A stretch of 64,000 bases of DNA, taken from positions 248,001 to 312,000 of the forward strand of contig JASISA010000002.1 of the NCBI GenBank assembly GCA_031771865.1, read 5' to 3'. Positions 10,899-22,253 of the stretch are shown here, piece after piece. Each line of letters starts with the position of its first letter. Positions within the stretch are counted from its first letter, which is position 1. The notes below the pieces were generated by a model. That model had not been told where the DNA came from and searched no databases. It was given only the letters and a program-made list of their open reading frames with translations. The DNA is from Nothophaeocryptopus gaeumannii (lineage: Eukaryota; Ascomycota; Dothideomycetes; Mycosphaerellales; Mycosphaerellaceae). A program made the translations under genes and the position numbers.

Positions 10899-12582
10899 TT
10901 ATAATGTATAGACAAACTCCGGATTCTCGCGATCCGTCAAATCCAACCACTCTTGATCCTCCAACTTCTCATACCCCGGCTGACTCCTCACCTTCGCCTT
11001 CTTGCTGTTCTGCATCCGACACCACACGTAGATAAACAGCAGTATAAACAAGCATACCCCCCAACAAACAATGATCGTTATCTCCCCCGGAACATACCTA
11101 GGCGCATCCTTGGGCCGAAACGTCTGCGGCCCAATAATATTCCCCACACAATACGCAATCAAATACATAGCCGCAACCGTAGTTTTCTTCGTATACCCCG
11201 CCACATTCGTACTGATCAAACTCAAGAAACAAACAAATGGGGTGGGGGAAGCTTGCGTGAGGTAATAGCCTGCTAGACGGCCTTTATTGGCTGAGAGGGG
11301 CAGGCCGACTATGAGGCACATTCCGAGGATGGCGAGGATGAGGCCCGAGGTGGAGATGAGGATTCGGTTTTTGAGGCGGTCGCCTAGGAAGCCGCAGGTT
11401 ATTAGGGCGATTACTTCGACGGCGCCGCCAGGGGTGCCGTAGAGGAGGGATTGTTGAGATGTGTAGCCGAAGGAGGTGATGAGTTGGGAGAAGAAGTTTG
11501 TTATGCCGCCTGAGAAAGAAGTCAGTCCTGTCATGTTGGTTCATTTGTCCGGTTGTGCTCTGCTTACCGTTCGGGATATCAGCGATGAGGGCGTAAAGCA
11601 CAAAGGCCCAGACCATTGGGTCGGTCATGGCTTCCCAGAACTGATACATCTTGAAATGTTTGTTTCCGACACCTTGCTGGTTGATTCGAATTCGCTCCAG
11701 CGCCAGTATCCTATCCTCTTTCTTCAGCCACCTGGCGTTGAGCTGGTTGTCTGGAACCGTGAAGAAGAACACCACGCCCACAGCCGCGGTCACGAGTCCT
11801 GTGGCCAGGAACAGAATTTGCCAACCTGCGAGGCTTGTCGGATGCCTAGCCGTGCCCACTGCGATACCATATGCCACAACTCCACCCACGATTTGTGCGA
11901 CTCCATTGAAAGAGAACCAGACCCCTACTCTGAGGCCTTGTTCGGCTTTGGTGTACCATTGACTCGTCAAGAGCGCGAACCCAGGTGTGACCGCGCTCTC
12001 TGTGACGCCAAGGAAGAACCGAATCGCCACAGCGCCGCCGAAGTCTTTGGCTGCTGCGAAGCACGCGAGAACTAAGCCCCAGAGGATGATGCATGATGCG
12101 GAGTATTTTCCGAGAGGAAGCCTCTGCATGAGGCGGTTCGTGGGGTATTCCCAAGCCAGGTAGCCGAAGTAGAACATGCTTCCCAGCCATTGGTAGTTGT
12201 CCCCTTTGAGGTTCAGATCGTCTTTGAGCCCCATGATACTGGCGTATGAGAGGGTCGTTTTGTCGAGATACTGTAGTCCGTAGATGACGCACATGATGGG
12301 CATCAAGTTCCAGTCAATTCGGCGGAGAAGGCGTTTATTTGTCGCTTCGTCAATGTGGATCACTTCTCCCTGATGGCCTTCGAAGGCCTTCATCGCCTCA
12401 TCGGCATCGTGGGAGTGCTTGATGATGTTTTGAGGTACGCTGCCATTTCTGATGGCGTCGGCGAGGGGAGCTGGGATGGACTTCTCGACTTCGGGGTCGA
12501 GAGGATAGGTGTGGCCATTTTGCTTGTCTTCTGAGGTTGGGATGGAGTATGATCGCTTCTCGTCATCTGCGGTGGCGGACAT
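10899..12582 (-). CDS. MFS transporter, Dal5/anion:cation symporter family
   Basis: Two exons, complement(11568..12582) and complement(10899..11509), joined by a 58-bp intron (GTAAGC...TTTCTCAG) with agreeing phase; 541 residues. The intron-retaining frame would end wrongly in a basic tail. The protein has a long cytosolic N-terminus, then about 12 membrane segments. Dal5-family signatures include DWNLMPIMCVIYGLQYLDKTTL in the first helix region, GYLAWEYPTNRLMQRLP and NGGITNFFSQLITSFG after the splice. The family imports allantoate, nicotinate, vitamins, dipeptides and other organic anions at the plasma membrane. The substrate cannot be told from sequence. Neighbours give no pathway hint. Confidence 0.92.
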
Positions 12583-13499
12583 GGCGAAAGATGAGGGCTC
12601 TTGCGCAGAAGCAAGAAAAGTAGCAAAGACAGTAGGAAAGAGATGAAGTTGCTAAAGAGAATAGGTAGTATACTTCCCGTGTCTCCACGTCGATCAATCC
12701 TTCTTCTGATAAGAGGAGCAAGATCAGGACGCGGTTTCTGTGTGGTAACCGCGTGTCATTCTGCCGCCAGACACCGCGTGGTATACACGCTGTTGCATCG
12801 CATCGCATCAGTGATGCATGACGTCGCAGGCTGTCTTTGTGTAATAGTGTATGATAGGCGAAGGATTGGCCGTGAATGGAAGGTCGCAATACAGCCGGAG
12901 GGGTGCGGCCAGGATGGCGGAGAGCTTGCCGTCTTCATCTTGGCGATAGGGACAATGCCGGGTATCGGATTGCGCGCCAAGGGGAGTGATAGGAGATACA
13001 CACTGATGATATTGAGTGTGATCAGATCAGTCGAGTGGACGTACTATTTGCTAACCAAAGTACGCAAGGTTGCGGCCGAGCGAACTGATGAGGGTCAACT
13101 TGCTCGGTACGGACAGTGCACATCGTGAGCGGCTGGCCACACTGGTCTTTCCAAAGGCATGAGCACTTGAGTCTCTCGTCGACAGGCTAGGCACACACCC
13201 GGAGAAGAGTTCAACCTTGTGGATAGAATCTTGGCCATGCTTTCTGAGGATTCACGCGACCTGATGACTCTTAGCGAGCTCGGTGTGTCTTGCAAGCGAT
13301 GGGATGGCGGCAGTGCTATGCTACTGCCTCCTAACCTGCTGTGCAACCAGAGCGAGGCTGAGAGGCTTAGGTGAGTCGATGGTGAGTGAAATGCATTTCA
13401 TTGCCCCCTTTTGCTGCTCACGGCCTTCGCCCCTCTCGCTCGCCTTGCTTGATTCCTCTTCCAAGTCGCAGGATTCTTAACGACTCCTCGAATAGCGAA
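12583..13499. other. Intergenic region, no firm gene
   Basis: Promoter side of the transporter gene. A short ATG frame at 13238-13370 ending at a GTGAGT donor-like site could be a former first exon of the following HET-ankyrin pseudogene, but no conserved sequence supports this. Confidence 0.4.
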
Positions 13500-15543
13500 C
13501 ACGGATATCGTCGACGACTGGAATTACTCGAGTGATGCGTCGTCTTTGGAGCTCCGCGAACATTTTGAAGATTCTACAGCGCACGCACCTGTGACTGCTT
13601 CGATGTCATCTCCCCTAAGCGCGGTTTCGGCCCGGTACACCCATCCAGACACGAGAGTCAATGAGGTCAGAAATCTTACCTGGCAGTACACAGCAGCACA
13701 TACACTGTCTTGTAGCCACCTTGGCTCTGGAAACAGCACCTCCATATGTTGCATTGTCCTATGTATGGGAACCGCCAGAGACTAACGTCATCGATGTGAA
13801 TGGCATCCGAACACCTATACGCCAGAACCTACACGACTTCTTTACTGAGATGGCCGGTCAGGAGAGGTACTCAGGGCTACTCTTTTGGATCGACGCTCTT
13901 TGTATCAATCAGGAGGACAACAAGGAAAGGACACACCAGGTGTCCATGATGGCTTCGATCTAGCATGGAGCTGAACTCGTCCTTGCGTGGCTTGGAAAAC
14001 AATACCAGGACAGTCAAGTCGCTATGAAGGTCATGGTGGAGTACGAGCAAATTGTTACTAGCTCGGAGAATGCACAAATACGGTTCATGAGAAGAGTAGC
14101 ATGTGGCTCAGGTTCTGCATTTGACGCCATATGTGCTCGCCCGTATTGGTCACGACTCTGGGTTCTCCAAGAGCTGGTTCTGGCCTCAAATGTACAGATA
14201 TTGTGCGGATCGGAAACCATCCGCTGGCAACCTTTTCTAAACAGGGTTGCAGTCGAGCCCACCGACTTCGATTGCGAGCTAAACGAAAGAGGTTCCTTCG
14301 CGATGGTGTCGGATGCAGCCCTTCGTTCTACTGTGAACGGCAAAAGTATGGATGCCGTAAAGTGTATTCTGGGCACTCAAGGCGCGGAGTTCTGGAGCGG
14401 TGCCAAAGGACTATTTCTTCCGCTACGCCTCGCAGTCTTGGCAGACAATGTAGACGCTGCTACATTCTTCCTGATGACGGGCATGGCGGATGTGAATGCA
14501 AAGAACTTGCACGGATTGACAGCTCTAGATATTGCTGCTCAGCAAGGCTTCGAATCAATGTTTGAAATGTTGTTCAGGGCAGATGGTATAGACCTAAATG
14601 TGCAGGGGGCGCTACAGTAAGCAGACAGCTCTTCGTATGGCTCTTGACCCTGTTCGACTGAACGCCAACAATGTCGAGCTGATGTTGAGGACGAGCTTCG
14701 TAGATTTAAACGCAAGAGACCATGTACAGAGGACAGCTTTGCACATTGCCGCCGCTGCAGGCCGTCTAAAGATGATGAGAATGCTCTTGAAAACCGAAAC
14801 TGTTGACCTTAAACCCAAGGGACAACGATGAAAAGACTTCACTGCATTCTGCGGTCCACCGGAATTGCCTGGATGTGGTGCGCTCATTATTGGACTCCCC
14901 TGAGGTACTGAAATAATCATGCGACAAGGATGGCATGACACCGCTGCACCGCGCCGCGAATCTGTATAGATACGATGCATGGCATGAGAGAACTGCGATG
15001 ATGCGATGATCGCACAGCTTCTACTTCAGCAGAAGGGTGTCACCACGAGCGCTAAGGATGAAAAGGGACGCACTGCCATACATTTAGCTGCTGATAGGGG
15101 CCATGACGCAGTTGTCACAATTCTACTTCAGCACAATGGCGTCGCCACGAGTGCTCAGGACGACAGCGGACGCACTGCGTTACATATAGTCGCAACAAAG
15201 GGCCATGACGCGGTTGTCACAGTCATGTTCAAGCACAAGAACACAGCCGCGGACGTCAAAGACTATCAAGCGCGGTCTCCTTTACATTACGCTGCTATGC
15301 ACCGCCGTCCATCCATTGTCAGATCTCTGCGTAGCATGGCTAGTGCCAATGGATAGATCAATGAGAGATGATTCTGGAAGGACTCCGGAAGACCTGTTGT
15401 CGGGAGTTTCTGACAGCAATGACTGGCAAGGCTCGTACAAACAATTTTCCGAGGCAGCAGTCAGACAGACAATCGCGGCCCTCAACGAGTATCGAGAAAT
15501 TCGGGAATGCTCGCATCAGGCGAAGAAAGACAGCAGAATGTGA
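13500..15543 (+). pseudogene. Broken heterokaryon-incompatibility (HET) domain and ankyrin-repeat gene
   Basis: A HET domain is spread over two open segments: YVALSYVWE, LFWIDALCINQEDNK and RPYWSRLWVLQELVLA are the three usual HET blocks. It is followed by ankyrin repeats up to about 15.5 kb (GRTALHIVATKGHDAVV and others). The order fits intact fungal HET-ankyrin proteins that trigger self/non-self reactions. Here it is broken: an in-frame TAG at 13961-13963, where the family usually has Tyr after the 'QV..M..I' block; a probable +1 shift in the G run 14605-14609; a +1 shift in the A run 14811-14813; a TAA at 14914-14916; and another frame change near 14998-15009. A shift near 13671 is possible too, though an ATG at 13661 could serve as start. 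Some shifts sit in homopolymers and could be sequencing errors; the two stops are harder to explain so. Confidence 0.85.
15024..15232 (+). repeat. Tandem 99-bp ankyrin-coding units
   Basis: Two successive 33-codon units are close at the nucleotide level, sharing blocks such as CTTCAGCA, CCACGAG, GGACGCACTGC and GGCCATGACGC, and the start of a third follows. High DNA identity between neighbouring ankyrin repeats suggests recent unit duplication before or during decay of the gene. Confidence 0.7.
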
Positions 15544-16032
15544 CGATCAGGCCGCTTTCTGCGTGCTCGCGTTAAAATCGAAAGCTCGAGCGTTTCGGTG
15601 CAGAGAGTTCTGAATAAAAAGTGTTCTGGTCATATTTACAACTAGTTCTGCCGGGCCTGTATAATAGTATATCACCCATGTAAATGCATGTAAATGCATG
15701 CATCTCACAACATACCATTGCTGGCATCTGCAATAATACCTCTCCATCCCATCCCAATCCCAACCCTATCCGAAGCTTGCCAATGAGCTTTTGGGTATCG
15801 CAGAGAGTAGAAGAAAATTTCTTCACGGCACAGGAAAAGTAGTTGTGGATTCGTTTCGTAGATTCGTGTTTGTCGTGTTTCAATACCTCGACCTCCACCC
15901 CAAATGCGGCGTCATCAAATATCGTAAATTCGCATCCTCGGGATGCTGCACAAGAGAAAACTCTCTCACATGCCGTGAAGATTCTTCATAGTATTGCACT
16001 TCTCTTATGCTCTGTAAATCTTGGTCGGTTAG
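15544..16032. other. Intergenic region between convergent genes
   Basis: AT-richer stretch between the HET pseudogene and the 3' end of the Ras-GEF gene. It contains the short direct repeat ATGTAAATGC near 15678-15697 running into ATGCATGCAT. No gene seen. Confidence 0.5.
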
Positions 16033-19000
16033 TCATTCCTTCTCGAGCGCCAAACTCCTCGCCTGTATCTCACTGTCCTCTAAGGCCGCGATCCAGAGAC
16101 ATCGACTGAGTGCCTCCGGTTCTGGGGAGAAAGTGTATTTGGAGCTGGCTTCAATCAAGCGGAGGAGGTTCTTGACGATGGTTGCTGCCGTTTGATAACG
16201 TTCGAAATTGATGAGAGGTTCTTTGTTTTTGCCGCTGACGAAGCCGGCTGCGTTGGGTGGATCGATGCGGGCGGATTTGAGGGCGTTGAACATTAGGTCG
16301 TGGGTGTATAGGCCGATGAAGGGGATGATGCCGTTTCCGGGCATGGCGGTCTCCATTTCTGCGCGGAGGGTATGGAAGTTTCGGAGTGGGCGGCAGAGCT
16401 GTTCTAGCTGCTCGAGCATATGTTTCTCTCGCAAGGCAACGAGAGACCAGGTCATGTGGAGACGGGAGATCTCGTTCGAAAGCAAGGCCAGCGTGATTTG
16501 GTAGAGCGAAGCGAAATTCCGCAGCCTGTGGCAATGACTTGCGATGTGGATGTACTTGGTGATCGCCCTCGCACGCTCGCTTGGCGCTTCGGTCAGTACA
16601 ATCTCAGAAATGCACCACTTCACAACAAGATTGAAGCGCGCAATGACGATATCGATGCCATTCGACGTCTCTTTGTTGAGATAGTCGACCCAGTTTCGCA
16701 CATGCGGCGGGCTCTGCTGCCAATTAAGACCAACAAGGTCTTTCCAGTCGACTTCATCCAATGCATCCTTCTCAATGATTGTAAGCTGCTCCGCAATCAC
16801 GTCAGACTCAAAAGCAAGCACAAATGGTATGTGCTTCTCGAAGGTGTCAAGCGTCGGCGTCGCGAGAGGGGAGGAATGGCTCCTGCGAAGCTTCTCAGTT
16901 GGTCTCCGTGGGAATGGCTGATTCGACCTTTGTGCTTGCAGCTTGGGATTGCTGATCTTCTCCTTCAAAGTCGGTCCGTCACGCGGGAGCAGCAGTCTTC
17001 GATCTGGAGAGTCGCCGACCTGATCTCCAATCGTCGATGGAGGTGTAGTATACAATGGCTGGAAGGGTCGTATAGGTCCCAGCGCATCACTTTCCGCAGT
17101 ATCGTCAAAGTAGAAGCTCCTGATGCCTGCTTCCGATTCGTCCGCAATCTCGGTCGAGATGTCGCTGAGGCTTTGATTATCATTCAGCAGGAAGGACGGA
17201 CGTGAGCTCGTGCCCCAAGGTCCAGAACGCCAACTCGGGATTGCCTCTGTCGCCACAGAAGGAAGCCGGAATTGGGAGGGAACGGATGTGCTCTCCATCC
17301 TTTCTGGAGTAAGGACCAGAGCAAAAGACTCTGGCGTCGAGGCTGCAGTGTATGGATCCACAAGAGGGTATCGGCTGCCACGTGCTCCCAGGGGTACTAT
17401 TGACGTCGACGTGCTCGAGCTTGTCTTGGCCTTCTTTGGAGGATCTTGAAGTTTCACCCGGGGGAAAGGAAACGATGTTGGGATGGGAGGATACTCGAGC
17501 GAAGACTTAGTCAAAGACCCGGATGGGTGATAGATGCTCGCTCCTTGATGCTCAGTCAACGCTGGGCTTGCCACATTTCTTTGACTATCCTGGATGGAAG
17601 GCGAGATCTTCATGGGAATCTCACCATACACTGGCTTCACTTCACCTGGTGTTGTTTCTTTCAAAGTCGGTGGAAGCGGAAGCGGGGAATCGCCCCGAGG
17701 CGTTTGCACATCCTGTAGAGCTCTTGGTGGCAGCGGAGACGTTGGCTGAGTCTCCGCTTCAGCCCTGGATTTATCAGAACTTCCCGAATGTGAAAGTGAG
17801 AAGCTGGCCGTTGACGGGCTTGGAATTTTGCCTTCAAGCTTCAGCAGCGCGTCCTCGATGCCGCCATCTGTGTCAGACTCAGGCAGGCCCTTCAATTTCC
17901 GAGCTTCTTCCTCGAATGATGGTCGAAGGACCGGCTGCGATGAGTGAGTGGCCATGAGTACAACAGAGCTCTTCTTCAGTTCCTCCACTGTTGGCAGCGG
18001 AACACCGCCTTCTTCTTGAGCAGACACATTTGACGCCCTTGTCAACGCATGCGAGGCTCTTTCAGTCGACACGAGTGAACCCTCTGAGCGTGGCCGAGGA
18101 CGTGCCATTTCAAGAGATCGTACATGATTGGCATCTCTTAGGTTACCGCCAGGGACTCTGCGTAGCTGATGAGGCACCGGCGCCAAGTCTTGATCTTTCG
18201 GGTTGACCGAAGACGACTTGCGCAGCTTGCCCTCGCTTCCTGCTTCGAGACGGCTCGCTCTGCGGTTGCTGCTTTGTACACTCCACCTGTCAGGAGCAGC
18301 CAGGAGGTCATGTATCCGAGCATCCGAAGTGCGCCAATGGTAATCTGGGTCTCCTGACATGGTCCGCGGTGGTCCTTCTGAGAGTGATCTACGCCTACTT
18401 GCTCCAGGTCCCGGGTCAAAGTCAGCCCGATTTCTGAACAGAGGAATGGGCATCATTTCTGTAGAGGTCGAGCTGAGTGATGGCAGCGCCCCAGACATCA
18501 TCGGTAGCTCGGGAGCGCCTGTAGCATCGACTATCACAATCGACCTGCTGCCGTTTGTGACGTGGCTATCAAGTCGACCAAAGTCCCTGACCTCGGAAGA
18601 AGCCTGCTTGCCGGAGGATGTAGGAGGCGGAGGTAGAGACTTGTCTTTGTACGCCGTACCTGGCCTGGGCGTCTCTGACCTCTCTCCAGGTTCCGCACCT
18701 GCGCGCGCCTGCTTCTGGTCAAATACCTCGGCCTCTTCCCGAGAGGATTCCTCCCATGCGACCTTGTATGAGGTCTCGATCCTAAGTCCTAGAATGTCCA
18801 TTCGCATAGGACCTGGCAATTGCTGCCAGTCCGGCCGAGGCTTCCGCTGGTGACCATGCTGTGTATCGCCGCCGTCTCGCGAGCCCTTGGAACTTGCGCT
18901 GCGAGTCGGAGATCTGCTGCTGCTGCCTTTCTTGTTGCTCAGTGCCCTTCGCACTTCACCAACGAATCTCTTGACACCAAGAACGTGATTTTCTCCATTC

Positions 19001-21123
19001 ACTCCATTCACTGCCGGAGCTTGCCACTCTGACAGCTCTGGGCCTGGCGTGACTGGCACATTGTTGTCCACCTTCGCAGGTGAAGGCTGTAGCAGAAGAC
19101 CCCTCACGAGGCCACCTGTTATTGCGAACGATGGTAGATCCTTCAGCTCGATATTATCCGCTTTTAGAGACGACAGGGGTGTGCGCTTGTCTCGTAGCGC
19201 GTCTGAGAAACTCCCACTTCTCTTGTGACTTCGAGCAGGCCGAACGGTTTTGCCGGGTTTTGGAGGCGTGGATCGTGGCGGTTCTGGTTTCGGTCGTTCT
19301 CGCAGACGTGCAGTGGGACGTAGATTACGCAGAAATGGTACTGAACATGATAGGACTTCGAGGCTTTGTTCGCTCAGAGGAGAGGCTGGAATACTCGCTG
19401 TGCGGTTGGTGGTCGTTGTTGTGCGCTGACTAGGGCCGGTTCCAGTTAACAGCAGATTGGCACGCTCTTGGCGATTGGGTAAGTTGATCGTCGTCACTTC
19501 AAAGATAGAGCCTCTCGCAGTAGTATGCCTGACCGACGATGGGAGGCTCAGCGCTGACGGTCCTGTCGGCACGTGTTCGTTCTGCTCTCCGCCTGGGTGG
19601 ATATCTGTATCAGGAGAGGTGTCCAGTACATCCGGCACTGGCCAGTAGAGGGCACATGTTCGTCGCCAGCACTTTTTTAGCTCGCAGATGATGTTCATGT
19701 CCCCTCCGCCGCGATCCGCACGTTGGCGAAGCGCCTGTGCCAGTTCGTTGACAGCATCGCAGAAGTTCTGCCTGAACGGGCCATCAAGCATAAAGTCATC
19801 TGCAAAGTAGTTGAGTATCCAATGTCGTAAAGCCACGAACGTCCTGACCCTCACGATGCGACCGCCATAGGCATCGTTGTGGCTTGCGAAAGCCCATTTC
19901 ATGCGCGCGATTAGATAGTCTAGTACTTCCTGAGACTGCATGAAACATCGGAATGTGAGGAAGAAATCTGCCAACAATTCATAGTCCAAAAACTCGGGCG
20001 AAGTGATTTGGGCAATCAAGCGTGCCGGAGTTGCCGCAACGATGCGGCCTGTTGTGGGATGGTAACGCACAACAGCAGGGTTGTCGATATTCGCTTCAAG
20101 CTTGTCAAAGGTGCCTGGTGCTATGTTTCCTGCGAAGGATGGCCTCGCTGATCCATAGGGAGTCCTACTGATCGTACTTCTTGACAGGCCATTGGTTGAG
20201 TGCAAGTACAGTTGACCTCCGGATTGCTGTGCGATGAAGCTGATGCCTCTTCCGGGAGGCACGGGAAACAGTTTGTCGTATTCAGCTTTCGACAGCACCG
20301 AAGATGGCACTGTCACTATTGAGTTGGTGTAGACTGAACTGTGCAGGTATGCAGTCCCCATATCGCTGAAACGTGGTGTTCCAAGGCGGTAATGTGGGAT
20401 GTGCACGTCCAATTGACCGCAGTCTAGGTCAGCAGAGCTTCGCCTTCGCCGCCGGGGTCGTTCGTGGTCGTTCCTGGGGAGTTGAAACTCGTTCGCGTCG
20501 TAAGTAGTTCTCCGATCGGTGATTGTTGAACATGACTGTGAGCGCGTGTAGCGTCGATTATGCGGGTTTTGCAGGCGGATGGGGGGTTGAGAGGACCTCA
20601 TATTGAGTGCGGTCTGCGAGCGGGCCAGACGCGGCGTCAAATTCCCTGTATGAATTGACGCGTCGCTGTCCCGTAATAAAGGGCGCTCGTCGTGGTGAGT
20701 GTGATAAGACTCTCCGTCTGAGGTCGCAGGAGGCGTGGCCGGTGCATAGTTCGGATTGGGCCCAGCTACACGACTCGGCTTGAGGTAGAGCACACCTCCT
20801 GCGCCGACGTTGACAACCGTGAAATGCTTCGGGTTGTCCTCATCGTAGACGCTCTGCTTGCCGATGGTGGTCGGCACGGTGTCGTTGCGCCTATGTCCCC
20901 TGACAGGCTCGAAGAAGCCATCTTGGTTCCGATTCTTGACCGAGATTGGTGTGTTGGGCGAGTCGGGCTGTTTCGGGAGGGAGGTAGCTTCGCTGTGGGC
21001 TCTGTTATGATGTCGCAGTCGCATGGGCGGCCTTGGAGGCTGCGTCGCGTCTTTCTGGCGACGGCGAGTGAGCGCGCTTCGGTCCATGATGATGCTGTTG
21101 ATCCATTGGGACGGAGTTCTCAT
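16033..21123 (-). CDS. Lte1-like Ras guanine-nucleotide exchange factor
   Basis: Single exon, 1,696 residues from the first ATG at 21123 (the open frame begins three codons earlier at GTG). A RasGEF_N domain lies at about residues 340-465 (RLIAQITSPEFLDYELLADF, then FFLTFRCFM) and the catalytic RasGEF (Cdc25) domain at about 1434-1690 (FESDVIAEQLTIIEKDAL, WCISEIVL, PFIGLYTHDLMFN). Between them is roughly 950 residues of Ser/Pro/Arg-rich, probably disordered sequence. RasGEF_N and RasGEF at opposite ends of a long linker is the layout of budding-yeast Lte1, which promotes mitotic exit, rather than of Cdc25 or Bud5. Activity as a true exchange factor is inference; Lte1 itself acts largely through other means. 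Many S/T-P sites in the linker suggest phosphoregulation. Confidence 0.9.
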   Translation of the reverse strand: MRTPSQWINSIIMDRSALTRRRQKDATQPPRPPMRLRHHNRAHSEATSLPKQPDSPNTPISVKNRNQDGFFEPVRGHRRNDTVPTTIGKQSVYDEDNPKHFTVVNVGAGGVLYLKPSRVAGPNPNYAPATPPATSDGESYHTHHDERPLLRDSDASIHTGNLTPRLARSQTALNMRSSQPPIRLQNPHNRRYTRSQSCSTITDRRTTYDANEFQLPRNDHERPRRRRRSSADLDCGQLDVHIPHYRLGTPRFSDMGTAYLHSSVYTNSIVTVPSSVLSKAEYDKLFPVPPGRGISFIAQQSGGQLYLHSTNGLSRSTISRTPYGSARPSFAGNIAPGTFDKLEANIDNPAVVRYHPTTGRIVAATPARLIAQITSPEFLDYELLADFFLTFRCFMQSQEVLDYLIARMKWAFASHNDAYGGRIVRVRTFVALRHWILNYFADDFMLDGPFRQNFCDAVNELAQALRQRADRGGGDMNIICELKKCWRRTCALYWPVPDVLDTSPDTDIHPGGEQNEHVPTGPSALSLPSSVRHTTARGSIFEVTTINLPNRQERANLLLTGTGPSQRTTTTTNRTASIPASPLSEQSLEVLSCSVPFLRNLRPTARLRERPKPEPPRSTPPKPGKTVRPARSHKRSGSFSDALRDKRTPLSSLKADNIELKDLPSFAITGGLVRGLLLQPSPAKVDNNVPVTPGPELSEWQAPAVNGVNGENHVLGVKRFVGEVRRALSNKKGSSSRSPTRSASSKGSRDGGDTQHGHQRKPRPDWQQLPGPMRMDILGLRIETSYKVAWEESSREEAEVFDQKQARAGAEPGERSETPRPGTAYKDKSLPPPPTSSGKQASSEVRDFGRLDSHVTNGSRSIVIVDATGAPELPMMSGALPSLSSTSTEMMPIPLFRNRADFDPGPGASRRRSLSEGPPRTMSGDPDYHWRTSDARIHDLLAAPDRWSVQSSNRRASRLEAGSEGKLRKSSSVNPKDQDLAPVPHQLRRVPGGNLRDANHVRSLEMARPRPRSEGSLVSTERASHALTRASNVSAQEEGGVPLPTVEELKKSSVVLMATHSSQPVLRPSFEEEARKLKGLPESDTDGGIEDALLKLEGKIPSPSTASFSLSHSGSSDKSRAEAETQPTSPLPPRALQDVQTPRGDSPLPLPPTLKETTPGEVKPVYGEIPMKISPSIQDSQRNVASPALTEHQGASIYHPSGSLTKSSLEYPPIPTSFPFPRVKLQDPPKKAKTSSSTSTSIVPLGARGSRYPLVDPYTAASTPESFALVLTPERMESTSVPSQFRLPSVATEAIPSWRSGPWGTSSRPSFLLNDNQSLSDISTEIADESEAGIRSFYFDDTAESDALGPIRPFQPLYTTPPSTIGDQVGDSPDRRLLLPRDGPTLKEKISNPKLQAQRSNQPFPRRPTEKLRRSHSSPLATPTLDTFEKHIPFVLAFESDVIAEQLTIIEKDALDEVDWKDLVGLNWQQSPPHVRNWVDYLNKETSNGIDIVIARFNLVVKWCISEIVLTEAPSERARAITKYIHIASHCHRLRNFASLYQITLALLSNEISRLHMTWSLVALREKHMLEQLEQLCRPLRNFHTLRAEMETAMPGNGIIPFIGLYTHDLMFNALKSARIDPPNAAGFVSGKNKEPLINFERYQTAATIVKNLLRLIEASSKYTFSPEPEALSRCLWIAALEDSEIQARSLALEKE

Positions 21124-22253
21124 GCCTCGCACTTGAGTCGCCCTTCTATCACTACCAGCACGCTCTGCGCGCCGCTTTTCCTACGTCAGCGGTCGCGATT
21201 GCCCGACCTTTGTGATCTTCGACCTGTCGAGTCAGAGGCTTTGGGTTTGATTGTAGCTCATCTGTGCCTCATTGATCAGTTCACGACAGTCCGTCCGTGC
21301 CTACGCCTCCGGTAGCAATGCGCGCCGGTCATCAGCAAGCAGCGTGAGTGTAGGTGTTGTTCTACCACCAGGCACTGCTGCCTCACCAGAAGGGGTCTTT
21401 GGACCATTGTGCGCGTGGGCTCAGCGCGCATTATGTCGTGCATAGGGTCCCCCGGCTGCACACACGAGAGACGTAGACTGAGCGCTCCGGAAAGGGAAAG
21501 GCGTGCTTGCAGGGATCATTCGGTCGACTCGTTCAATCTTTCTGAAGCTTGCCGGCATCAGCGTCCAATCGCGATCCATATCCCGAGGACCCGGTTGAGC
21601 GCCGCCGACGTGATATGTGATTCTTCCTCTGCTGTCACTTAAATCCCCTGAGCGGACCTCCCCCTCCCACCTCGCTTCTCTTTGGCTTGCAAGGCGGTAT
21701 GACACATCTTCGATTTGGTGCTACTAATGCGGTGACCAGCGGCAAGCCTCGCAGTAAACTGCGTCTGCCACGCCGGCTTCCTCTCGCTACCACCGAATTC
21801 GCAGCTATAGCATCGAGCCGATTCAGACGTCCCAAAGCCACGTGAAGAAAAGTTACCTCCATCGGGTTCGCTGCTGCTGTATGGTCCTGCTTTGGGCTCT
21901 ACATCTAGGGCCTTCCTAGGGAGCTGCCTATAGTCTACGTATAACGGCTATAATTACGTGCGCTATGAATATGTAGACAGACTTAATAGACATATCTGCA
22001 TGATACCTCTTGCTTGATATATCTCTTACCTGCGGTTCACTCAATACCATCAAGATTTGAAATTCTGGTTCCACCATTTCCATTGAGGGTTCTCCTACGA
22101 AAGTTCCAATACCCTTGATGATATTGAACTCAACGCCCGATGATGGGACTTGCTTCGAAGAGGGGTCATCTTGGCTCTATCGAGACGCGTTGCCCATGAA
22201 CCACGTGTAATCTTCGCGTTTCACCACCACAAAGCGCCAAAGCGAATGTCAGT
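21124..22253. other. Intergenic region, no gene seen; AT-rich patch
   Basis: Promoter side of the Ras-GEF gene. The part at about 21,930-22,050 is notably AT-rich with TATA/CTATAG-like words, unlike the rest of the window, and could be a degraded repeat or a rearrangement scar next to the GH28 fragment. No coding sequence is recognisable. Confidence 0.4.

Noticed and set aside
13500..15543. Repeat-induced point mutation as cause of HET decay
   Set aside because: The visible lesions are one-base insertions and stops not explained by C-to-T changes at CpA; base composition is normal.
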